Shown one piece after another: positions 1-6,500 of a DNA stretch of 7,852 nt; the first letter of the stretch is position 1, and each line of letters opens with the position of its first letter. The stretch is from an uncultured Shinella sp. Lineage in GTDB: Bacteria; Pseudomonadota; Alphaproteobacteria; Rhizobiales; Rhizobiaceae. The DNA lies in NCBI GenBank assembly GCA_946886325.1, contig CAMPIK010000096.1, positions 1 to 7,852 of the forward strand. The letters are read 5' to 3'. Below the pieces are notes generated by a model, which worked only from the letters and a program-made list of their open reading frames with translations, did not search any database and was not told where the DNA came from. A program made the translations under genes and the position numbers.

Positions 1-428
1 AGCTTGCCGCGCTCGCAATGGTCGAGCAGGCGGCCGGGCGTGCAGATCAGCACATCGGCGCCGCGTTCAAGCTTGCGGTCCTGCTCGTCGAAGGACACGC
101 CGCCGATCAGGAGCGCGATGTTGAGCTTGTGGTTCTTGCCGTATTTCTCGAAGTTCTCGGCGACCTGGGCGGCCAGTTCGCGTGTCGGCTCGAGGATCAG
201 CGTGCGCGGCATGCGCGCCCGGGCACGGCCCTTTTCGAGCAGCGTCAGCATGGGCAGAACGAAGGAGGCCGTCTTGCCCGTACCGGTCTGCGCGATGCCC
301 AGAATATCGCGGCGCTGGAGGGCTGGCGGTATGGCGCCTGCCTGGATCGGGGTCGGGATCGTGTAGCCGGCGTCGGTGACGGCGGAGAGTACCTTTTGGC
401 TCAGGCCAAGATCTGAAAAAGTTGTCAA
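1..428 (-). CDS. rhlE: DEAD-box ATP-dependent RNA helicase, RhlE type (5' part, truncated by window edge)
   Basis: This is the N-terminal 142 residues of a cytoplasmic DEAD-box helicase, which unwinds short RNA duplexes with ATP during RNA decay, ribosome assembly or cold adaptation. Visible in order, counting from the TTG at 428: the Q motif (GYTIPTPIQ, residues 21-29), Walker A motif I (AQTGTGKT, 46-53), motif Ia (PTRELA, 81-86), the GG motif (109-110) and motif Ib (TPGR, 130-133). The window ends before the DEAD box, so motif II and the RecA2 domain are not seen. The start is uncertain. The TTG at 428 gives the N-terminus MTTFSDLGL, as I recall for rhizobial homologues, but an in-frame ATG at 482 would add 18 residues and neither start has a strong Shine-Dalgarno sequence. 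A promoter-like site lies upstream at 504-532. The RhlE subfamily is assigned from overall resemblance, so another DEAD-box paralogue is possible. Confidence 0.9.
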   Translation of the reverse strand, partial: MTTFSDLGLSQKVLSAVTDAGYTIPTPIQAGAIPPALQRRDILGIAQTGTGKTASFVLPMLTLLEKGRARARMPRTLILEPTRELAAQVAENFEKYGKNHKLNIALLIGGVSFDEQDRKLERGADVLICTPGRLLDHCERGK

Positions 429-503
429 AGGGAAATCTGTTTCCGTTCCGGTTCTTGCGAACGTTCGAGTTTCAGCTTGCATGCGTATCGCTGGATGCAG
501 CGC

Positions 504-532
504 ACATAGGCTGAAAGCGCCGGAAAGTCAAG
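504..532 (-). promoter_or_regulatory. Putative housekeeping sigma promoter of the DEAD-box helicase gene
   Basis: Read on the minus strand, the site has a -35 box CTTGAC (532-527), a 17-bp spacer and a -10 box CTATGT (509-504). This matches 11 of 12 positions of the rhizobial RpoD consensus CTTGAC-N17-CTATAT, a consensus known from Sinorhizobium work. Transcription would begin near 497, giving a leader of about 70 nt to the TTG start at 428, or about 15 nt to the in-frame ATG at 482. The site lies in the 189-bp gap between the M23 peptidase stop and the helicase, so the helicase can be transcribed independently. No Rho-independent terminator for the M23 gene is evident in the same gap. Confidence 0.6.
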
Positions 533-617
533 GAAATGCCGGATTCGAAAGAATTCGATAACAAGACGAAGAGCTTCCGCGAGAAATCCGCAACTCTTCC
601 GGGAGATTGACGTAACG

Positions 618-1931
618 TCAGTCCATATAGTTCGTCAGCTTCATGCCCGCCGTCAGCATGCGCATCGGGTCGATCGCGCGGCCGTTGCGGCGCACCTCGT
701 AGTGCAGGTGCGGCCCCGTCGAACGGCCGGTCGAGCCGGAGAGGCCGACGATCGTGCCGGCCTCCACCTCGTCGCCCTCGGAAACGAGAACGCGCGAGAG
801 GTGGGCGTAACGCGTGGCAATGCCCTGGCCGTGGTCGATCTCCACCATGTTGCCGTAACCGCCGTTGCGTCCCGCCGTGACCACCTTGCCGGCACCCGTC
901 GCCCGGATCTTGGTGCCGACACGGGCGCGAAAGTCGATTCCGGCATGGAGCGCAAGGCGGCCGAGGAAGGGGTCGGTCCGGTTGCCGAATCGGCTTGTAA
1001 TGCTGCTCGCCGGCGATGGATTGGCGAAGGGCAGCTTGCGCACCATGCTGCGCATCGTATCGAGCCGCTCCAGCGCCTGGTCGAGTTCGACCAGCGAGCC
1101 TTCGAAGGCGGTCGTGTCATCCGGTTCGACGAAGGGGCCGCCGATGGCGAGCGACGGGTCGCGGTTTGTTGGCAAGGCCGCCTGCTCGCCGATCTCGAAG
1201 CCGGTGCGGCGCACGATGCCGTGGATGGCGTCCGCCGTCTGCGCGGCACCTGCCGTCAGCGACTGGATGCGCGAAAGCTGCCGGTGTTCGATGTCCTTCA
1301 GCGACAGCGTCACTTTCGAAAACAGCCGGTCCGCCCGGTCGGCAACCGATTCGCCCGTGACGGGCACATAGGCAAGCGCGCCGCGATTGGCCGTCTTCGC
1401 CTTTTCCGACGCCGCGCCGGCCATCAGGCTTTCGATGGCGGTCAGGCCAGCGCCCGCATCGGCGCGTTTTTCGTAGGCGAGGGGGCGTTCTTCCGGCACC
1501 GGCAGGTCGTCCGTCCCGGAGACGCCGGCGCTTGCCGCGCGGCTCAGCAGCGAATCGAGCTTGCCGTTGCGTTCGGACAGCGCAAGCTGCTGGCGCATCA
1601 GTTTCTCGACCTTCTCCTCGACGACCTGCTGGTCGAGAAGCTGGCGGCTGGTGACGCGATCGACCTGGGCGCGGAGGGCGGCAATGCGGTCCTCGTAGTC
1701 GTGCTGCATGCGCGCCTGTCGCGCCATCGTCGCGCCGATCAGGTCGTCGCGCAGCACCAGATAGGAGGTCGCGGCGAGATAGCCGATCGAGAAGGTCGCG
1801 GCGAAACAGAAGGCGATCGCCAGCATCCACGGGCGCACCGTCATGTGACGGATGCGGTCGCCGCTGGCCAGAATGATGATGTGCTGCTGTTCGCGCTTTC
1901 CGAATACGCGGTTTTCCGGACGCTCCGCCAC
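618..1931 (-). CDS. Membrane-anchored coiled-coil M23 (LytM-type) peptidoglycan endopeptidase
   Basis: A 437-residue single-pass inner-membrane protein with a periplasmic zinc endopeptidase domain that should cleave peptidoglycan cross-links. Counting from the GTG at 1931: a short cytoplasmic tail, one transmembrane helix at about 36-60, a heptad-rich coiled coil at about 70-131, a variable linker, and the M23 domain at about 310-425. The metal and catalytic set looks complete: H329 and D333 (HAGID), H377 (YAHLS), and H408 and H410 (HLHYE). An active enzyme is therefore plausible. The GTG start is chosen because GGGAG sits 6 nt upstream. A TTG at 1976 would add 15 residues that look like translated leader. 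The architecture resembles RgsM, the rhizobial polar-growth M23 protein, but I cannot prove orthology, and MepM-like paralogues are the alternative. The gene lies 101 bp downstream of the DUF455 gene and may be co-transcribed or have its own promoter. Confidence 0.9.
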   Translation of the reverse strand: MAERPENRVFGKREQQHIIILASGDRIRHMTVRPWMLAIAFCFAATFSIGYLAATSYLVLRDDLIGATMARQARMQHDYEDRIAALRAQVDRVTSRQLLDQQVVEEKVEKLMRQQLALSERNGKLDSLLSRAASAGVSGTDDLPVPEERPLAYEKRADAGAGLTAIESLMAGAASEKAKTANRGALAYVPVTGESVADRADRLFSKVTLSLKDIEHRQLSRIQSLTAGAAQTADAIHGIVRRTGFEIGEQAALPTNRDPSLAIGGPFVEPDDTTAFEGSLVELDQALERLDTMRSMVRKLPFANPSPASSITSRFGNRTDPFLGRLALHAGIDFRARVGTKIRATGAGKVVTAGRNGGYGNMVEIDHGQGIATRYAHLSRVLVSEGDEVEAGTIVGLSGSTGRSTGPHLHYEVRRNGRAIDPMRMLTAGMKLTNYMD

Positions 1932-1937
1932 CCTAAA

Positions 1938-1942
1938 CTCCC
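1938..1942 (-). promoter_or_regulatory. Ribosome binding site deciding the GTG start of the M23 peptidase
   Basis: GGGAG on the minus strand is followed by six bases (TTTAGG) and then GTG at 1931-1929. This is good Shine-Dalgarno spacing. No comparable site precedes the alternative TTG at 1976 or the internal ATG at the start of the transmembrane segment. Confidence 0.6.
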
Positions 1943-1984
1943 GACACTCGCCAATCCACGCGCTGGTTGCCGGCAATTACATCC

Positions 1985-1998
1985 TGTTAAGGTTAACA
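1985..1998. promoter_or_regulatory. TTAA dyad upstream of the M23 peptidase gene (possible operator)
   Basis: TGTTAA-GG-TTAACA is a perfect 6-bp inverted repeat with a 2-bp centre, lying 54-67 nt upstream of the GTG start inside a short AT-rich patch. On the minus strand it reads TGTTAACCTTAACA and contains TTAACC, the half-site recognised by the alphaproteobacterial cell-cycle regulator CtrA. The spacing differs from the canonical full site (TTAA-N7-TTAA), so CtrA control is only a suggestion. No convincing -35/-10 pair is visible for this gene. Confidence 0.3.
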
Positions 1999-2032
1999 AA
2001 GCCTTTTTTATCGAGGGGTCGGGACGCGGAAA

Positions 2033-2881
2033 TCAGCTTTGGCTGACGGAAACGAGCGAGCGGTAGAAGGACGGGGTGAGGCCGGCCTCGGCGCGCGCCA
2101 CGTCGTTGAAGGGCGGCTTCAGGGGGCCGCGGAAATTCGCCCGCACCAGATCCCGGAACGTCTTCGACGGGTCCTTCCGCTCGCGGGCGCAGAGGAAGCG
2201 GAACCATTTTGCCCCGACGGCGACATGCCCCTTCTCGTCGTTGTAGATGACGTCAAGCACCTCGGCGCTCGCGATGTCGCCGGTCTCGCGCATCTTCGCC
2301 TGAAGCGCCGGCGTGACGTCGAGGCCGCGCGCCTCGAGGATGAGCGGCACGACGGCAAGGCGTGCGGTCAGGTCGTTGCGCGTGTCGTGTGCGGCCTGCC
2401 AGAGACCGTCATGGGCGGGAAGGTCGCCATAGTCGCCGCCGAGTTCGCGCAGGCGGTCGCGCACCATGCGGAAATGCTTGGCCTCCTCGAAGGCGACCTG
2501 CATCCAGCCATCGAAGAAGGAATGCGGCACCCGCTCGCTGGTGAAGCGGGCGACGATGTCGAGCGCGAGGTCGACGGCGTTGAGCTCGATATGGGCGAGC
2601 GCATGGAGGAGCGCGATCCGGCCTTTCAGCGTATGCAGCGAGCGCTTCTCCATGTTGCGCGGCGGCACGAGTTCCGGCCGGTCCGGGCGTCCCGGCCTGT
2701 CGGGCAGCGCCGGGTCTTTCGGCGAGCGCAGCGACAGCCGGCGCGCAAACCAGCGCCGCGCGGTCTCCTGGGCGATCTCGGTCTTCAGATCCAGATCGGC
2801 CGCAAGGATCGCCATCGTCGCGCCGCCGCGCAGGCTCTCGATGCGTGGAAGTGGCTCGGTCGGACAGGGGCTGTTGTCCAT
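2033..2881 (-). CDS. DUF455 family ferritin-like di-iron protein
   Basis: A 282-residue soluble protein of the DUF455 ferritin-like group, whose reaction is not established to my knowledge. The sequence shows a full carboxylate-bridged di-iron ligand set in the ferritin-like order: E99, then E133-x-x-H136 (EAKH), E183 (ILEARG), then E216-x-x-H219 (EKGH). These lie on predicted helices of a four-helix bundle between about residues 88 and 230. The first 70 residues are variable, with a Pro/Arg/Asp-rich stretch at 57-75 (PALPDRPGRPDRPE), and are probably flexible. No signal peptide or membrane segment is seen. The ATG at 2881 lies 2 nt after the bcp stop, and the AGG next to it overlaps that stop, which suggests translational coupling. 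An oxygenase, oxidase or iron-handling role linked to peroxide stress is inference from the fold and the neighbour. MiaE-like tRNA hydroxylases are structural relatives, but I do not claim that function. Confidence 0.85.
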   Translation of the reverse strand: MDNSPCPTEPLPRIESLRGGATMAILAADLDLKTEIAQETARRWFARRLSLRSPKDPALPDRPGRPDRPELVPPRNMEKRSLHTLKGRIALLHALAHIELNAVDLALDIVARFTSERVPHSFFDGWMQVAFEEAKHFRMVRDRLRELGGDYGDLPAHDGLWQAAHDTRNDLTARLAVVPLILEARGLDVTPALQAKMRETGDIASAEVLDVIYNDEKGHVAVGAKWFRFLCARERKDPSKTFRDLVRANFRGPLKPPFNDVARAEAGLTPSFYRSLVSVSQS

Positions 2882-2883
2882 GC

Positions 2884-3351
2884 CTAAAGCGACTTCACGG
2901 CTTCGAGAACCTCTTCCGCATGGCCCGGCACCTTCACCTTCGGCCAGATGCGCACGATCCGGCCCTGGGCGTCCAGCAGCAGCGTGGTGCGCTCGACGCC
3001 CATATAGGTGCGGCCGTACATGCTCTTTTCCTTCCAGAGGCCATAGGCTTCCAGCACCTCGTGGGTTTCATCCGACAGCAGCGGCACGTCGAGGCTGTGC
3101 TTCTTCACGAACTTGTCGTGTTTCTTGACCGGGTCCGGCGACAATCCGAAGACGACGGCGCCGGCCGCCTCGAAATCCGGCTTCAGGCCGGTAAAGGCGA
3201 TCGATTCGGCCGTGCAGGCCTCGGTGTCGTCCTTGGGATAGAAGAAAAGGACGACAGGCTTGCCCCGCAGGGACGAGAGTTGCACGGTGCCGCCGCCGTC
3301 GCGCGGCAAGACAAAATCGGGCGCCTCGATGCCTGGTGACAATTCTGCCAT
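2884..3351 (-). CDS. bcp: Peroxiredoxin of the Bcp/PrxQ family, one-cysteine form
   Basis: A 155-residue cytoplasmic thiol peroxidase that reduces hydrogen peroxide and organic hydroperoxides, the usual length for Bcp/PrxQ. The thioredoxin fold begins with APDFVLP (10-16). The active-site loop FFYPKDDTEACTAES (36-50) carries the peroxidatic cysteine C46 with T43, and R121 in GVERTTLLL is the expected catalytic arginine. C46 is the only cysteine in the protein, so the resolving cysteine found five residues later in E. coli Bcp is absent. Recycling must use an external thiol. The loop also has Glu-Ala where many homologues have Pro-Gly or Ser-Gly before the cysteine. The ATG at 3351 is chosen for its AAGGA sequence 6 nt upstream and because the protein then begins exactly at the family N-terminus. 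The frame stays open further upstream, but that stretch is not peroxiredoxin-like. The gene is first in a minus-strand unit with the DUF455 gene. Confidence 0.95.
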   Translation of the reverse strand: MAELSPGIEAPDFVLPRDGGGTVQLSSLRGKPVVLFFYPKDDTEACTAESIAFTGLKPDFEAAGAVVFGLSPDPVKKHDKFVKKHSLDVPLLSDETHEVLEAYGLWKEKSMYGRTYMGVERTTLLLDAQGRIVRIWPKVKVPGHAEEVLEAVKSL

Positions 3352-3402
3352 GGGATTTCCTTTCTTTGGCCGGTATTGTGAGTCATGCGGTCGCGATCCC
3401 GG

Positions 3403-3430
3403 ATATATTGCCGCCACGAGAATCGTCCAG
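3403..3430 (-). promoter_or_regulatory. Putative promoter of bcp and the DUF455 gene
   Basis: Read on the minus strand, CTGGAC (3430-3425) and ATATAT (3408-3403) are separated by 16 bp, each one base off the rhizobial CTTGAC and CTATAT boxes. The predicted start near 3396 gives a 45-nt leader that ends in the good bcp ribosome site. No OxyR-type or other redox-regulator box is recognised. The match is weaker than that of the helicase promoter. Confidence 0.4.
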
Positions 3431-3464
3431 TGTCGAATGGGCGGCGGATCGAGGATTCGGAACG

Positions 3465-3494
3465 TCGAGGGCACCGTGCGGGCACGGTCGAGGG
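3465..3494. promoter_or_regulatory. Inverted repeat flanked by direct repeats in the divergent promoter region
   Basis: ACCGTGC-GG-GCACGGT (3473-3488) is a perfect 7-bp dyad with a 2-bp centre. It is bracketed by two copies of TCGAGGG, at 3465-3471 and 3488-3494, 23 bp apart. The whole array ends 14 nt before the ATG of the AsmA-like gene, directly upstream of its ribosome site. It could be an operator for the AsmA-like gene, a regulator site shared with bcp, or an RNA hairpin in the leader. No regulator is identified. Confidence 0.35.
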
Positions 3495-3508
3495 AGTGCT
3501 GAGGGTCA

Positions 3509-6500
3509 ATGGGCATCGTCCGCGGTGAGAAGGTTTCGTTTCGCAAGGCCGATATCGTCTGCCTGCACGACCTTCCGTCCGCGCAGGCCCATGATCCGAT
3601 CGTGCTGCACGCAACGGATGGTCCCGGCACCGGCTCGATCCTCCTCAGGCTTTTCGGCGGCGTCATCGCCTTCGCGCTCGTCATCGGTCTTCTCGTCGTC
3701 GGGTCCATCGAGGCGGGCTTTGCAGACAATGCGCTGAACACGCGCGCGCTGACCGCCCTCAACAATGCCGTCGGCCCCGGTTATCGCGCATCGGTCGACC
3801 GCACCGTCCTGCGTTTCTCCGGCTTCGACGGACTGGCGCTCAAAGCCGAGAACGTCGCCCTGATCGAGGTCGAGAGCGGGCGGCATCTGGCGACGACCTC
3901 AGGCGTTTCGATCGTGCTCGACCCGCTGGCGCTTCTGTCCGGTCGTGTCTCGGCGTCGCAACTGGTCGTCGAAGGCGCCATGATCGATCCGAGCCTCCTG
4001 CCGAAGGGCGGGCCGATCGACCTTTCGGCCTTTCGCGTCAGCGACGTGCCCGACTATCTCGATGCGGCGTTCCAGCGGCTCGATCTCGTTGACGGCATGA
4101 TCAACCGCAACGGGCTCGAATCGGTGCGCATCTCCGACCTCGGCCTGCCGCTCAGCGGTCGCGACGACCGGCCGGTGCTGCTGACGGTCGATTCGCTCAC
4201 CTTCGACCGCTCCGTCGCCGGCCGCATGGAGATTGCCGGCAGCTACAAGATCGACGACCAGCCGGGCGAAATCGACCTGACCGCCGAGGGCGCGGAAGGG
4301 GCGGTCGCCACCGTGGACGGGGCGATCAAGGGCCTGCCGCTTGGCGCCTTCCTCCTGTCGCGCACACCGGATGGCGCCCTGCATGGCGGCGTCGATGCCG
4401 TGGTCGACGTCAGTGTCGCTGCACGGCGCGACGCTGACAATGCCGCGCCGGCCCTGAAGCTGGCTGCCCGGACGGCGGGCGGCTCCTATTACGCCGACGG
4501 CATCGCCGCCGAGATCAAGCAATCCGAACTCGCGCTCGCCTTCGATTTCGGCCGCGGCTCTATGGAAATCGTGCCCTCGACGATCCGGATCGGCGATTCG
4601 ATCTTTCCGATGACCGGCGGCGTGATCGACCTCGACCGGATTTCGGGCGACACGACGAAGGGGTTTGCGATCGACCTCCTGTTGCGCGGGGCAACCAGCG
4701 CACCGCTCGACACGGCGGAATCCGCGGTTCGCTTCGACGCCAAGGCGAGCGGGCGCTTTCTGCCTGCCACCGGCGAGTTCCAGTTCGACGAACTGGGGCT
4801 TACCAGCGAGCGCGGCAACCTCGCCGGGTCGCTGGCGCTTCGGCTGGGCGAGGGGTCGCCGGAGATCAGCTTCGTCATGATCGCCGACCGGCTGCAGGCC
4901 GTCGCCGTCAAGCAGTTCTGGCCCTACTGGATGGCCAAGAAGGCGCGCGACTGGGTGATCGGCAATATCAACGGCGGCACGGTGACCAACGGCCGGATCG
5001 AGGTCTACCTGCCGGAGGGCAGGCTGCCCGGCCCTGGCGAGCCGGTCGAACTGCGCGGCGACGAACTGAAGATCTCCTTCGACATCGACGGCGCGCGGCT
5101 GAACGTGGCGGGCGAGATACCGCCGATCCGCGACACGTCCGGCCGCTTCGTGCTGCATGGCGAGCGGGCGGACATCACCATTACCGGCGGCACGGCCTAT
5201 TTCCCGTCCGGCCGATCCGTGGCGCTGACGGGCGGCACCTTCGTGCTGCCGGACACCTATGCCAAGCCGCTGATGGGCGAAATGGACATTCACGTCGCTG
5301 GTAATGCCGATGCGGTTGCGGAACTCACGACCTATCGGCCGATCGACGCGCTGGAGCGGACCGGCTTCAAGCCGGAGGATTTCAGCGGTACCGTCAAGGC
5401 GAACGTCAAGGGCATCTTCGGCCTGATCCGCGACCAGAACCCGCCGCCGCCCGAATGGAGCGCGGCCATGGAGCTGTCCGATGTCGATGTGAACGCGCCG
5501 ATCGAGGGACGCAAGATCACCGCCGTCACCGGCAGTTTCAACGTCAATCCGGCAACCGCCGAGATCAAGGCGAAGGCCGAGATCGACGGCGTACCGATGG
5601 ATGTGGCACTCATCGAGCCGGTCGAAAAGTCATCCGGCCTCAAGCGGCAGTTCACCGCCTCCGGCACGCTCGACAATGCCGCGCGCGAAAAACTGCTGCC
5701 GGGCTTCGGCGATATCCTCGACGGGCCGCTTGCGATCGAGATCAAGACCGGTTCGGGTGACGGCCAGGAGATTGCCGCCGACCTTCGCGGGACCAAAGTA
5801 ACCGTGCCCTGGCTCGGCTGGACCAAGGGCAGCGGCATTCCCGCCAAGGCCGCCTTCAAGGCCAGCACGAAGGAGGGGCGAACGACCGTCAGCGACTTCG
5901 ACTTTTCCGGCGACGGTTTTGCCGTGGCGGGCGACATGACATTTACGGGCACCGCGCTCGATTCGGCCCGTTTCGCCCGCGTCAGCCTCTCCGGACAGGA
6001 CCGTTTCGCCCTGACGGTGGCGCGCGACAAGGCCGGCTATGCGGTTTCCGCCACCGGCGCGTCGGCCGATGTCAGGCCGGTCCTGGAGCAGTTGAAGGCC
6101 GATAGCGGCAATGGCGACGGCAAGGGAAGCCGCGGCAATCTCTCGATCCGCGCCGACCTCGACCGCATGCTCGGCTTCGGTGGCGAGGGCCTGAGCAATG
6201 TCAAACTGCGCTACCAGACGACCGGCCGGCGCATCAGCGCCTTCGACCTTGCGGCCGTTACGGACAGCGGCCAGGCGGTCGTCGCCAAGCTCGACAAGAG
6301 CAATGGTGCCGGCGTCATCGAACTGACGAGCGGCGACGCCGGCGCCGTCGCACGCTTCACCGACCTCTACCGGCACCTGCGCGGCGGGCTTCTCAATGTC
6401 CGGCTGCGGGCGGCCGCTGACGGCGGCTACCGCGGCTCGATCGACGTGCGCAAGTTCACGCTTGCCGGCGAGGAGCGGCTGCGCTCCATCGTCTCGACGC

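Noticed and set aside
18..416. Plus-strand open frame at the left edge
   Set aside because: It is the antisense of the DEAD-box helicase, which shows four canonical motifs on the minus strand.
702..2066. Long plus-strand open frame of 454 codons opposite the M23 peptidase gene
   Set aside because: Its translation is an Arg/Ala/His-rich antisense shadow with no recognisable domain. The minus strand encodes an unmistakable M23 protein over the same bases, and GC-rich codon bias keeps the opposite frame open.
2039..2887. Plus-strand open frame of 282 codons almost exactly mirroring the DUF455 gene
   Set aside because: The matching length comes from reading the complementary frame of a GC-rich gene. 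The minus strand has the di-iron motifs and the operon context.
2884..3765. Extended 293-residue version of Bcp starting at 3765
   Set aside because: The extra N-terminal 138 residues overlap the divergent AsmA-like gene and the promoter region and have no peroxiredoxin character. The ATG at 3351 has a good ribosome site and gives the normal family length.
3899..5293. Minus-strand open frame of 464 codons inside the AsmA-like gene
   Set aside because: Composition is typical of antisense translation and the frame has no motif. The AsmA-like frame is continuous across the whole region, with a transmembrane helix and family signatures at both ends.
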